25,434 nt of DNA from Actinomycetes bacterium (GTDB lineage Bacteria; Actinomycetota; Humimicrobiia; JAHJRV01): positions 1 through 25,434 of the forward strand of contig JAUWOM010000004.1 of NCBI GenBank assembly GCA_030612085.1, written 5' to 3'. The position numbers and the translations under genes are program-made. Under the pieces are notes generated by a model. It was not told where the DNA came from. It made no database searches and saw nothing but the letters and a program-made list of their open reading frames with translations. This document shows positions 1 through 7,597 of the stretch, one piece after another (position 1 is the stretch's first letter; every line of letters starts with the position of its first letter).

Positions 1-216
1 ATTCCAGATCCTACATATGGTGAATCAGTAAAAGCTTTTATTTCTATAAAAGAAGGTGAAAAGGTAGCTGAAGAAGAGATTATTCAGTTCTGTAAAAAGA
101 ATTTGGCTAAGTATAAAGTTCCAAAATCAGTAGAATTTAGAGAAGAGATGCCAAAAACACTTGTTGGAAAAGTTTTAAGAAGAGTCCTTGTAGAAGAAGA
201 ATTGAGCAAAAGTTAA
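1..216 (+). CDS. Acyl-CoA synthetase / AMP-dependent ligase, C-terminal end (partial)
   Basis: Frame 1 is open from the window edge to TAA at 214-216 and gives 71 residues of the small C-terminal domain of the ANL (acyl-CoA synthetase/AMP ligase) superfamily. The start resembles the PDPxxGE segment, followed by VKAFISIKEG, a KYKVPKSVEF stretch, and the near-terminal PKTLVGKVLRR motif whose lysine (GK) is the adenylation-step catalytic residue in this family. These enzymes activate a carboxylate as an acyl-adenylate and transfer it to CoA. The substrate-determining N-terminal domain is outside the window, so the substrate cannot be named. The lipoprotein gene follows after 16 nt and may be cotranscribed. 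Confidence 0.88.
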   Translation: MPDPTYGESVKAFISIKEGEKVAEEEIIQFCKKNLAKYKVPKSVEFREEMPKTLVGKVLRRVLVEEELSKS

Positions 217-232
217 TAAGAAAGGTTTTATA

Positions 233-784
233 GTGAAAAAACATAAGATTTATTTAACTCTATTCTCTGTAATTTTGGTTTTATTATTATTTACAATATC
301 ATGTTTAAAAGAACCCTTGGCTCCCACTGAAGAGGTTAAGAAAACAACAGAAGAAAATATAGCAGTAGAAAAAACGGAGGAACCCCGACCAGAAACTCCT
401 TCAGTAGATTATTCAAAAGAAACACATGACATTGAATATGAGGGTTATGTTCCCACATTTCTTTGTGCTGGTGAAGAGAATTTAATAAAAATCACTCTTA
501 AAAACAGTAGTTCTTTTACCTGGCCAAGTACTGGAAAATTCCCGGTAAGAATTGGTTATCACTGGTTTCCAAAAGGAAATCAACTGGAACCAGAATGGGA
601 TGATGGTGGCAGGACTACACTGCCAAATGATGTTGCTCCAGGTGAATCAGTAACAGTAGTAGTTAGGGTAAAAGCTCCTGAGGCTATGGGTTGGTATATT
701 CTTCAGATAGAAGCTGTTCAAGAAGGTGTAACATGGTTTCAAAAGGTCCTTGAGGGATCTACTTATGTTGATAAATGTAAATAA
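233..784 (+). CDS. Probable lipoprotein with NBR1-like Ig-fold domain
   Basis: 183 residues from a GTG start, with AAGAAAGG 7 nt upstream as ribosome binding site. Residues 1-24 are a basic-hydrophobic signal sequence ending in TISC; C24 could be a lipidation site, although threonine at -3 makes the lipobox weak. A Glu/Lys/Pro-rich linker (about 25-60) leads to a beta-rich domain (about 66-183) resembling Ig-like 'next to BRCA1' domains: LKNSSSFTWP, a central GYHWFP, the VAPGESVTVVVRVKAP turn, then YILQIEAVQEGVTWF. Such domains occur in bacterial surface proteins and are usually binding or structural modules. Export to the cell envelope is inferred; the ligand is unknown. The gene closely follows the acyl-CoA ligase. 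Confidence 0.78.
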   Translation: MKKHKIYLTLFSVILVLLLFTISCLKEPLAPTEEVKKTTEENIAVEKTEEPRPETPSVDYSKETHDIEYEGYVPTFLCAGEENLIKITLKNSSSFTWPSTGKFPVRIGYHWFPKGNQLEPEWDDGGRTTLPNDVAPGESVTVVVRVKAPEAMGWYILQIEAVQEGVTWFQKVLEGSTYVDKCK

Positions 785-893
785 ATGTATTACTTAATTT
801 GAAATAGCTAAATACTAATTGGATTCTATAGAAGTTTTGATATAAAACAAATGTATAAAATTTGATTAAAAAGAATTAATAAAAATAGTTCTT

Positions 894-914
894 CCTGTTT
901 TAATATTTAACAGG
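894..914. terminator. Weak hairpin between convergent genes
   Basis: CCTGTT (894-899) pairs with AACAGG (909-914) across a 9-nt AT loop, overlapping the 3' end of ddl. On the minus strand the hairpin is followed by AAGAACTATTTTTATT, a loose U-rich tail. The stem is short, so terminator function is only a possibility. Confidence 0.3.
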
Positions 915-2081
915 GTTTTCTAAGGCTAAGGTGATTAGTTGATCTAAAAGTTCTGAAAAACTAATCCCAGCTGCTTTTGCTTCTTTTGGATATAATGAAG
1001 CAAATGTTAGACCAGGAATTGTATTTACCTCTGAAACATATACATCATCTCCACTTATAAACAGATCCACTCTTGAAAACCCAATACATCCTAATACATT
1101 GTGAGCCTTTAAAGCATATTTCTGTACTTTTTTAGTCATCTCTTTAGATATTCTGGCTGGACATATTTCATCACATTCCGATGGAGTATATTTTGCAGTA
1201 TAATCAAAAAATTCCCTTTTTGGTACTATTTCTATAGGTGGAAGAGCGATGGGATTTTCATTTCCTAATATTCCACAAGCAACCTCTGTACCTTTAATAT
1301 ATTTTTCAACTAAAACTATAGGGTCGTATTCAAAAGCAAGTTCTATAGCTTCTTCAAGGTATTTTTCTTCTTTAACAATAGTCACACCAACGCTTGAGCC
1401 CTGACCAACAGGTTTTATAACAGCTAGAAATTCTATTTCATCCTTAATTCTACTAATTTGCTTTTCTCTATTTTTCTGCCAATCTCTTAAATTTATATCT
1501 ATATATTTAGGTACTAAAATTCCTACTTGAGTAAAAAGTCTCTTACTTAATAATTTATTCATTCCTAAAGCACTTGCCATCACACCTGATCCAGTATATG
1601 GAATATCTAATAAATTAAGAAGCGCTTGAAATTTACCATCTTCACCTTGGGGACCGTGAAGAGCAATAAAGACTACATCTGCTGCTGATTTAAAGTCTTT
1701 AATTATTTTTTTATCCTTATCATTTAAGATAAGTATTGGATTTGCTTTCTCAGATAATTTGAATTCACTGTTTATATATTTATCCTTAATTCTCTCACTT
1801 TCTTTTACATCAATCTCTTCTGCTAAAAAAGGTTCTGTTGAAATTTCATTCTGATCTTTATCTAATTTCTGGTTCTTAACTAATTTCTGTTCTTTTAAGG
1901 GTAATTGTTTCTTTGGATCTGGAAGAGCTATCCATCTTCCTTCCTTATTAATTTCTACAGGAATTATCTCATACTTATTCCTATCAAAATGTTCTATAAC
2001 GCTTGCTCCTGTACTGAGAGAAACTTCTCTTTCTGCTGAAGTTCCTCCCATTAGTATGGCGACCCTTATCTTCTTTTTCAT
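900..2081 (-). CDS. ddl: D-alanine--D-alanine ligase with low-complexity insert
   Basis: ATP-grasp ligase that makes D-Ala-D-Ala for peptidoglycan in the cytoplasm. Family motifs appear in order: MGGTSAEREVSL (11-22), LHGPQGEDGKFQ (141-152), TGSGVMASALGMNK, the ATP-grasp stretch VIKPVGQGSSVGV, VEKYIKGTEV, YTAKYTPSE, and the metal-binding end VDLF...SEVNTIPGLTFASLYP. At 393 residues it exceeds the usual 300-370. The excess is a Lys/Gln/Asp/Glu-rich segment at about 58-112, between the first beta-alpha unit and the HGPQGEDG motif, which includes three tandem 6-residue repeats. All catalytic motifs are intact, so the enzyme is probably active. Start ATG has AAGGAA upstream. It is the last gene of a minus-strand run, 34 nt after glycerate kinase. 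Confidence 0.93.
   Translation of the reverse strand: MKKKIRVAILMGGTSAEREVSLSTGASVIEHFDRNKYEIIPVEINKEGRWIALPDPKKQLPLKEQKLVKNQKLDKDQNEISTEPFLAEEIDVKESERIKDKYINSEFKLSEKANPILILNDKDKKIIKDFKSAADVVFIALHGPQGEDGKFQALLNLLDIPYTGSGVMASALGMNKLLSKRLFTQVGILVPKYIDINLRDWQKNREKQISRIKDEIEFLAVIKPVGQGSSVGVTIVKEEKYLEEAIELAFEYDPIVLVEKYIKGTEVACGILGNENPIALPPIEIVPKREFFDYTAKYTPSECDEICPARISKEMTKKVQKYALKAHNVLGCIGFSRVDLFISGDDVYVSEVNTIPGLTFASLYPKEAKAAGISFSELLDQLITLALENPVKY
1842..1895 (-). repeat. Three tandem 18-bp units inside ddl
   Basis: Read on the minus strand, three adjacent 18-nt units encode KEQKLV, KNQKLD and KDQNEI (ddl residues 63-80). Units 1 and 2 are nearly identical; unit 3 is more diverged. They are in frame and sit in the low-complexity insert, which points to growth by slippage or tandem duplication. 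Confidence 0.8.
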
Positions 2082-2115
2082 ACTACAATTCCTTAATAAA
2101 AAAATATTTTTAATT

Positions 2116-3261
2116 TTAACTATATTTTACTTTGGCAGTGATGAATAATCTTACTACCTCCTCAGCAGCTTTTTCTAAAAATAATGATGCATTCTTTAAG
2201 GACTTGTTTAAACTAATTGGTCTGGGGATGATTGAGAATATTGCATCAACCCCACTCTCATGTAACTTTGATCTGTCATCAGCTATTGAGCCTGAAATAA
2301 TAACAACCGGTATATTCAACTCTTTAGCTATATTTATAACTCCTGTTGGAGCCTTGCCCATTAAAGTCTGAGCATCAGTTGAACCCTCACCAGTAATTGC
2401 CAAGTCAACATTTTCCATTCTCTTTCTTAAATTTATAGTATCTATAACTATATCTATTCCAGGTCTAAGTTTTGCGTCTAAAAATGCAACAAGACCAGCT
2501 CCAAGTCCTCCAGCTGCTCCAGCTCCTTTTAAATTTTCAATATCTTTTCCCAGGTCTCTTTTTATTACTTTAGCAAAGTTTTTTAGACCTTTATCTAACT
2601 TTTTTACTTCATCAGAATTAGCTCCCTTTTGTGGACTATAAACATAAGCTGCACCTTTTAATCCCGTAAGAGGATTATCTACATCACATGCAATCTCAAA
2701 GATAGTGTCAGCTACTCTTGGATCTCTATTTTTAATATCAATTCTAAATAGCTTCTCTAATTGAACTCCACCATACCCTAACTCTTTTCCCTTTTTATCA
2801 TAGAATTTTATCCCAAGGGACTGTGCCATACCCATTCCGCCATCAGTAGTCGAGCTCCCTCCTATACCAACTATCACTTTCTTAACACCAAAATCCAAAG
2901 CGTTTTTTATCATATCCCCTGTGCCATATGTTGTTGTATATAGTGGATTTCTTTTACTCTTAGGAACAAGCCATAGTCCAGATGCAGCTGCCATCTCAAC
3001 TACAGCTGTTTTATTATTACCCAAGATTCCATATTTAGCATTTATTTTCTCACCTAATGGTCCAGTTGCATCACAAGTTATATAACTACCAGATGTTGCA
3101 GCTACTAATGCATCTACGGTCCCTTCACCACCATCTGCTATCGGACATAGAACTGTCTCAATATTTTTATTAACTTTTTTTATACCCTTCTCGATGGATT
3201 TTGCTGCTTCCATAGAAGAAAGGCTTTCTCTAAATTTATCTGGAGCTATTAATATTTTCAT
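2116..3261 (-). CDS. glxK: Glycerate kinase (GarK/GlxK family)
   Basis: 381 residues, the normal length for the bacterial glycerate 2-kinase family. Motifs: N-terminal MKILIAPDKFRESLSSMEAA, CPIADGGEGTVDAL (about 39-53), GTGDMIKNAL, the glycine-rich GIGGSSTTDGGMGMAQSLG (about 133-151), the GAGAAGGLGAGLVAF loop, and ITGEGSTDAQTLMGKAP near the C-terminus. The enzyme phosphorylates D-glycerate with ATP, feeding glycolysis; the family mostly makes 2-phosphoglycerate. It is cytoplasmic. It lies 68 nt after the eRF1-like gene and 34 nt before ddl on the same strand, so cotranscription is likely although the functions are unrelated. No odd features. Confidence 0.93.
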   Translation of the reverse strand: MKILIAPDKFRESLSSMEAAKSIEKGIKKVNKNIETVLCPIADGGEGTVDALVAATSGSYITCDATGPLGEKINAKYGILGNNKTAVVEMAAASGLWLVPKSKRNPLYTTTYGTGDMIKNALDFGVKKVIVGIGGSSTTDGGMGMAQSLGIKFYDKKGKELGYGGVQLEKLFRIDIKNRDPRVADTIFEIACDVDNPLTGLKGAAYVYSPQKGANSDEVKKLDKGLKNFAKVIKRDLGKDIENLKGAGAAGGLGAGLVAFLDAKLRPGIDIVIDTINLRKRMENVDLAITGEGSTDAQTLMGKAPTGVINIAKELNIPVVIISGSIADDRSKLHESGVDAIFSIIPRPISLNKSLKNASLFLEKAAEEVVRLFITAKVKYS

Positions 3262-3329
3262 TTAAATTAACCTATATAAAATATTTCATATTTAATAATT
3301 TTAAAAATTTTAAATGACAATTGATATTT

Positions 3330-4439
3330 TTAATACCTCAAAATTGCTGCTATTCCTCCAAATTTGTCAATAAATTCTGTTTCTGAAACAAAATCAACAT
3401 CAATATCACGTTCTATTGCTTTATTTACAACTTCATCTACAATATCTTTTACCTCACTCATTTCAACTTTACACATTGGGCAAACTTTTGAACCTCCACT
3501 TCCTAAATAATCACAATTGTTACAAATCCATCCCGACTCCTGGAATTTGTGATGAATAATTAATTTATCAATTTGTCCTCTTTGTAAAGCTAAAAGGACT
3601 TGATAAAGCCTTATGGCTACCTTTTCTCTTCCCAATCTCTTTAATTGTTTTATTAATCTTCTATCAGCCTTAATTTCACTTTCAAGCTCTTCTTTAAGTG
3701 ACTTCTCAATAATCTTAGAATCATTGTCATGAGCGTCAAATTGAAATGTAGCTGAAACAATATCTTTTAGATAATTTGGAAGAAGTTTTAAAAACATTTT
3801 TACATTTTTCTCAGTTCCAGCAATTATTATTCTTTTAATATCTTTATCCATGCTATTTTTTACCATATCAGCTACATCCTTATAATGTTTTTTAATATGC
3901 TCTCCCCTTCTTCTTTCAGCTTTTGATTTCTCTAAATCCTTCCAGCCAGCTTTTCTGGTTTTTACCGGGATTTTATCCTCTCTGCAAATCCCTTCTACAA
4001 CATCAGTTCTATCTATCACATATATGCAAGAATAATCAACATGAAGAATAACCAAGATATACTTTCCATAATTATCTAAGGTTTTAGCTAATGGCTTTAA
4101 ATAAGGGGTATTCTCTAAGTAAAACAGGTTGGTTATTGGAAAAGGAACCTGGTACAATTTAAATAAACCCTCTCTTCCGCTTACAAAGAATGCTAAGCTT
4201 CTCACTGTTTTTTTAAGCTTATAATTTATATAATCCTTTATTTTTTCTACATCCTCTTTAAAGCTTTTTATTAGTTCTTTTGGAAGTTTTTCCTCATATT
4301 TTGATGCCTTTGATTTAAGAAAAATATTTGCCTCCTCTTTCCATTCAAAAGGTGAGGAGGCTGTAAAATAAAATGTTATAAGAGGATATTTTTTAGTTCT
4401 TATCTTAGAAAGCTCTCTTAAATCAAGTCTTTTTTCCAT
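3330..4439 (-). CDS. Bacterial eRF1/Vms1-like protein (baeRF family)
   Basis: 369 residues. The middle part (about 126-250) has the Vms1/baeRF pattern, including AGWKDLEKSKAERRRGEHIKKH (residues 164-185), which corresponds to the 'GGWSQ...RR.E.H...H' stretch of that family. The last third resembles archaeal/eukaryotic release factor domain 3: DKLIIHH, a zinc ribbon with C306, C309, C320 and C323, then the near-invariant ending FGGIAAILRY (360-369) shared with aRF1 and Dom34. Members act, or are proposed to act, as peptidyl-tRNA hydrolases or ribosome-rescue factors. No GGQ tripeptide is present; the corresponding loop reads AGWKD, so hydrolytic activity is uncertain. Start ATG follows GGAGG. 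First gene of the minus-strand run with glycerate kinase and ddl. Confidence 0.78.
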   Translation of the reverse strand: MEKRLDLRELSKIRTKKYPLITFYFTASSPFEWKEEANIFLKSKASKYEEKLPKELIKSFKEDVEKIKDYINYKLKKTVRSLAFFVSGREGLFKLYQVPFPITNLFYLENTPYLKPLAKTLDNYGKYILVILHVDYSCIYVIDRTDVVEGICREDKIPVKTRKAGWKDLEKSKAERRRGEHIKKHYKDVADMVKNSMDKDIKRIIIAGTEKNVKMFLKLLPNYLKDIVSATFQFDAHDNDSKIIEKSLKEELESEIKADRRLIKQLKRLGREKVAIRLYQVLLALQRGQIDKLIIHHKFQESGWICNNCDYLGSGGSKVCPMCKVEMSEVKDIVDEVVNKAIERDIDVDFVSETEFIDKFGGIAAILRY

Positions 4440-4694
4440 TCATCCTCCAATTTTAATAAGTAGAAAATATTTTTTTTAATCTACAATAATTTTGTCAAAA
4501 GAACTGTTTTTTTAAAGAAATTGAAATATTTAAATTATTGCATGGTTGTAAAATTCTAAGTGTTTGAAAAAAAAGTTCTTTTGAGGTTTTAATCAAGTAG
4601 AGCATATATTTATGATTAAAAATATTTTTCATAATGCCTTTTTCTTCGTATTTGATGATGAATTCTTTAATGGCTTATTTTTATTATAACACAC

Positions 4695-4725
4695 ATTGAC
4701 ATTCTTAATTTATGTTAAAATATAT
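4695..4725 (+). promoter_or_regulatory. Candidate sigma70-type promoter for the PKD gene
   Basis: Perfect TTGACA at 4695-4700, with a TATATA-like -10 about 19 nt downstream (spacer slightly long). It lies roughly 170 nt before the PKD gene on the same strand. In DNA this AT-rich the -10 carries little weight; the -35 is the main support. Confidence 0.35.
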
Positions 4726-4747
4726 AAAATACTAAACCAAATTGTAT

Positions 4748-4769
4748 GGCTTATCCAAAAAAATAAGCC
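4748..4769 (+). terminator. Leader hairpin followed by TTATTT
   Basis: GGCTTAT (4748-4754) pairs perfectly with ATAAGCC (4763-4769) over an 8-nt A-rich loop, and TTATTT follows. It lies between the candidate promoter and the PKD gene, so it could terminate a very short transcript or act as an attenuator. The U tract is poor. Confidence 0.35.
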
Positions 4770-4814
4770 TTATTTAAACCAAAAATAGAAAATTTAAAAT
4801 AAATTTTAACTCTA

Positions 4815-4850
4815 TGTCATTGCGAGGGACAAAGTCCTGAAGCAATCTCA
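4815..4850. repeat. Short dispersed repeat, 'TGTCATTGCGAG...AGCAATCTCA' type
   Basis: The block starts TGTCATTGCGAGGGAC and ends GAAGCAATCTCA. This matches a short GC-richer intergenic repeat type that recurs in many uncultured-bacterial genomes. It stands out in composition from the AT-rich surroundings. Only one copy is in this window, so repeat status rests on recognition of the sequence. Confidence 0.45.
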
Positions 4851-4896
4851 TTAAAAAATAAATAAAGTAACTGTCAAAAAATAAGATTTTAAAAGT

Positions 4897-5604
4897 ATGA
4901 AAAAAAGAAAAACAGGAAGAGCAATTATTACAATAATCATAGTTGTGTTGTTGATATATACAATAGTAAGCTCCATAAATAAAAGTATTTGGGATCGCCA
5001 AAAACAAGAATCTGAACTTGAATCCAGAATTGAAAAACAGAAAGAAAAAACAGAAGAAACTAAAGAAGAGATAAATACTAAAAACTCACCTCCTATAGCA
5101 AGAGCGGGAGAAGATAGGGAAATAGAAACAAATTCTACAATCATATTATCAGCTTATCGAACAACTGACCCTGATGGAGATGATTTAACATACATGTGGG
5201 ATTTAGGAGATGAAAGAGTGGCTGAAGGAATAATGGTTCAAGTTCAATATCAAAATCCTGGTGCTTATCTTATAACCTTAACCACCTCGGATGGATTTGT
5301 GGAGTCAAAAGATTCATTTACACTTACAGTTTTAGAATCTATAAATAAGCCTACAATTACACTTGAGATAATTGAAGGACCATTTCTTGAAACAGGTTTT
5401 TGTGTCTATAGAGTTAGAGCATATGTTGAAGGAGATCCATTTCCAAAACTATATTTCAACAGGGATGATGGTTTACCAGCAAATGATAATATTGCACAAA
5501 TAAATTTAACAAAAGAAGGGGAAAAATTTACATTAATAGCCACAGCAGAAAATGAATTTGGAAAGGCAGTTGAAAAAATTACTCTTATAAATACCTGTCA
5601 CTAA
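4897..5604 (+). CDS. Membrane-anchored PKD-domain protein
   Basis: 235 residues. A basic N-terminus (MKKRKTGR) precedes one hydrophobic segment (about 9-26), suggesting an N-terminal signal anchor with the rest outside. Residues about 33-60 are highly charged (KQESELESRIEKQKEKTEE) and likely coiled coil. A PKD domain follows at about 65-147: PPIARAGEDREI, then DPDGDDLTYMWDLGD, the hallmark 'DPDGD.L.Y.WD.GD' core, and GAYLITLTTSDG. Residues 150-235 look like a second beta-sandwich of unknown family, with two cysteines (FCVYR and the penultimate residue) that might pair. PKD domains usually mediate adhesion or scaffold extracellular proteins; no enzyme domain is present. It converges on the MFS gene with a 22-nt gap. 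Confidence 0.78.
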   Translation: MKKRKTGRAIITIIIVVLLIYTIVSSINKSIWDRQKQESELESRIEKQKEKTEETKEEINTKNSPPIARAGEDREIETNSTIILSAYRTTDPDGDDLTYMWDLGDERVAEGIMVQVQYQNPGAYLITLTTSDGFVESKDSFTLTVLESINKPTITLEIIEGPFLETGFCVYRVRAYVEGDPFPKLYFNRDDGLPANDNIAQINLTKEGEKFTLIATAENEFGKAVEKITLINTCH

Positions 5605-5626
5605 GTAGGACCTAAATTTAAAAAAA

Positions 5627-6904
5627 TTATGCTATTTCACCACTCAATTTTTTACGTTTGTAAAAAATTGCTAGAATAACTGTTGTTACAAAAAGCAAAA
5701 GTGAACCTGTTAATTGAATATATATCCCGAATCCTTTTCCAAATCTCTCAGAAAAATATCCTATTAAGGGCTGAAAAATCATATTACCCAATGATAACAT
5801 CCCCAAAATATAACCTGAAATAAATCCTGATAGTTCAGGTTTTTGACTTATTGCTAAGGAGGTTGTTAAGGGAGTAAAACCTCCCAAGAAAAGACCCATC
5901 ATTATAGAGGCAATAACCTTAATAACAATATTTCCTGAAAATGTAATAATTATCATAAAAATTGCATTTAATAAGCATCCTAAAAGAATAATTTTATATT
6001 CTTCAAGAAAATTCATTGCAATTTGCTTAAGCTTAACGCCAGCCATTAATGATAACCAATATAATGAAAGACCTAAAGAACTAACTGCTACCTTAATTCC
6101 AAATGATGAAAAATATGTTGTGTACCAGGTAGAAAAAGCAACTACTGTTCCACCAAAAAATATTAGAAGTATTCCCAAAAAAATTATAATCGGATTCTTA
6201 AAAAGATTTAAATATTCTTTTAAGTGAATTTTTTCTGATTGATTTTTTATGCTCCTTATGTCATTATTTTCTATATTTTTTACATTCTCTTTATTAAAAT
6301 CCTTAATTTGCTCATCTTGTAAAGAATTTGTATTTTTTTCCTCCTGTAAACTTATCTTGTGCTCCGTAGCTTTTTTTCTTAAAAAATACAATGTAATAAA
6401 AATATAAATAAAAAAGAATATGATGAATGAAAATCTCCAATTCAATTTCAAAAATAGAATTATAGAAACAATAAAAGTTCCAATTGCTGTCCCTAAACAG
6501 AAAAAAGAACTTAATTTTAAAAGATTAGCCCCTCTTTTTTCAGGATAAATATTAACTACATGTGCATTTATTCCAGCCATTAGTGTGCCTCTCCCAATTC
6601 CCATAAGTAATCCACTAATTAGTAAAATAAAAAATGTATAGGTTAAACCAAATCCCAGAGCACTAATAATTGATATTAAAAGACCTAAAGTTATAGCAAG
6701 TTTAGTGCCATATCTATCTGACAGATAACCAGTTAAAATCACGGAAATAAAAAATCCAAATGAAATAGCAGATAATACTATCCCAATCATATCTAATCCA
6801 ATATTTATATCCTTAGATACTATTGGGATTAGAGGTCTTATTACTATCCCCGTTAACCCAATAACTAAATTTAAAATTGAAAAAAATATTATTTCTCTTT
6901 TCAT
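5627..6904 (-). CDS. MFS transporter
   Basis: 425 residues with about 12 hydrophobic segments in two groups of six, separated by a hydrophilic loop (about 178-230) rich in Lys, Asn and Glu. The loop between TM2 and TM3 has LSDRYGTKLA (61-70), matching MFS motif A (GxLaDRxGrr). GIGRGTLMAGINA in TM4 and LGGFTPLTTSLA in the second half also suit the superfamily. It is an inner-membrane secondary transporter; the substrate is not evident. AAAAGG precedes the ATG on the minus strand. An IS200/IS605-like hairpin (6916-6956) lies only 11 nt upstream of the start codon, so it would be in the 5' untranslated region. Confidence 0.85.
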   Translation of the reverse strand: MKREIIFFSILNLVIGLTGIVIRPLIPIVSKDINIGLDMIGIVLSAISFGFFISVILTGYLSDRYGTKLAITLGLLISIISALGFGLTYTFFILLISGLLMGIGRGTLMAGINAHVVNIYPEKRGANLLKLSSFFCLGTAIGTFIVSIILFLKLNWRFSFIIFFFIYIFITLYFLRKKATEHKISLQEEKNTNSLQDEQIKDFNKENVKNIENNDIRSIKNQSEKIHLKEYLNLFKNPIIIFLGILLIFFGGTVVAFSTWYTTYFSSFGIKVAVSSLGLSLYWLSLMAGVKLKQIAMNFLEEYKIILLGCLLNAIFMIIITFSGNIVIKVIASIMMGLFLGGFTPLTTSLAISQKPELSGFISGYILGMLSLGNMIFQPLIGYFSERFGKGFGIYIQLTGSLLLFVTTVILAIFYKRKKLSGEIA

Positions 6905-6915
6905 AACCTTTTATT

Positions 6916-6956
6916 TCTGTTTGTGAACTACCCCTACCTGAAGGAAGGGGTCTTAG
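6916..6956 (-). repeat. IS200/IS605-end-like hairpin, copy 1 (inverted relative to copy 2)
   Basis: Plus strand reads TCTGTTTGTGAACTACCCCT, a short loop, then AGGGGTCTTAG. ACCCCT and AGGGGT form a 6-bp stem. On the minus strand it reads CTAAGACCCC...GGGGTAGTTCAC, the type of subterminal hairpin seen at IS200/IS605 (tnpB) ends. A similar element in opposite orientation lies at 7280-7325. No transposase gene lies between them. Confidence 0.55.
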
Positions 6957-7155
6957 ATAACCAATTCAAAGATAAATTATTATTCTAAAAATGTCCCTAA
7001 AATATACCCTAAAATCATAAAGAAGTCTAACATATCGAAATTAAAGAATTTTTTTTAATATTTTATAAAAGATAAATATTTAAAAAATATTTTAAACAAA
7101 ATGCCACTTAAAAAACTGTCTTATAGAAAGTTTTTAAAATTTTTTTAAAAATCCA

Positions 7156-7184
7156 TTGACATACAATATATTGCGTATTAGTAT
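7156..7184 (+). promoter_or_regulatory. nrdD promoter (sigma70-type)
   Basis: Perfect -35 TTGACA (7156-7161), a 17-nt spacer, then a -10-like TAGTAT (7179-7184, 4 of 6 matches). Both NrdR-like boxes overlap this promoter, which supports it as the real start for nrdDG. The transcript would begin near 7191, leaving a leader of about 400 nt. Confidence 0.6.
7161..7176 (+). promoter_or_regulatory. NrdR box 1
   Basis: ATACAATATATTGCGT matches 14 of 16 positions of the NrdR-box consensus acaCwAtATaTwGtgt. It lies in the -35/-10 spacer, where bound NrdR, the ATP/dATP-sensing repressor of ribonucleotide reductase genes, would block RNA polymerase. Confidence 0.68.
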
Positions 7185-7191
7185 TTTTAAA

Positions 7192-7207
7192 ACACTATAT
7201 TTTGTAT
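7192..7207 (+). promoter_or_regulatory. NrdR box 2
   Basis: ACACTATATTTTGTAT matches 14 of 16 consensus positions. It starts 31 nt after box 1, the three-helical-turn spacing typical of NrdR box pairs, and covers the predicted transcription start. The paired arrangement is stronger evidence than either box alone. Confidence 0.68.
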
Positions 7208-7279
7208 GTATAGATAATTTCCTTTTATATTTTTAAATTCTATTATTTTATTTATTTTTTGTTTTTTTTAACTCCATAG

Positions 7280-7325
7280 CTAAGAAGTCCCCTTGCGATA
7301 GCTGGGGGTAGTTCACTTACAGACA
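7280..7325 (+). repeat. IS200/IS605-end-like hairpin, copy 2
   Basis: Reads CTAAGAAGTCCCC, a loop, then GGGGGTAGTTCACTTACAGACA. CCCC and GGGG form the stem. Its reverse complement aligns with 6916-6956 (shared TCTGT, GTGAACTACCCC and CTTAG), so the two are an inverted pair about 320 nt apart. Each copy reads in the same sense as the gene it precedes: copy 1 before the MFS gene, copy 2 in the nrdD leader. Confidence 0.55.
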
Positions 7326-7597
7326 AATTTATTATTAAGCTATCTCCAGTCCTTTTATTGGATTATAAAATATAAAATTTTTCATATATTAAATAATTTC
7401 TTATTTCTAATTTTGTGATTATTTTTATCTTTGATTCTTATTTCATTTATTGATTCTTATATTTACAATAATTTTTGCCAAATATTAAATTTATTATATT
7501 TTCTCAAAATAAAATTTTTTTCACTAACAACTAAATACTACTAATTTCTAATAAATGTTACAAAAAATATAGTTTTAAATGTAGAAAGGTCGCAACA

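Larger units (their letters stand above)
4440..4896. other. 457-nt AT-rich intergenic region
   Basis: No convincing gene. It separates the divergent eRF1-like and PKD genes. It holds a TTGACA box (4695-4700) with TATA-like sequence about 19 nt downstream, a hairpin (4748-4769) and a short dispersed-repeat-like element (4815-4850), listed separately. Confidence 0.6.
6957..7597. other. Long divergent control region between MFS and nrdD genes
   Basis: About 640 nt without a credible coding region. The left half holds a sigma70-type promoter with two NrdR-like boxes (7156-7207) and the second hairpin repeat (7280-7325). The right part (7326-7597) is very AT-rich, with a short direct repeat TGATTCTTAT (around 7430 and 7450), and would be a long untranslated leader of nrdD. 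I recognise no riboswitch in it. Confidence 0.6.

Noticed and set aside
5814..6365. Low-complexity loop of the MFS transporter as another unusual in-frame insertion
   Set aside because: A charged loop between TM6 and TM7 is normal for MFS proteins, so its Lys/Asn richness needs no special explanation.
6957..7597. CRISPR array or riboswitch in the long nrdD leader
   Set aside because: No regularly spaced direct repeats are present, only two inverted hairpins and a 10-nt direct repeat; no known riboswitch core could be recognised.
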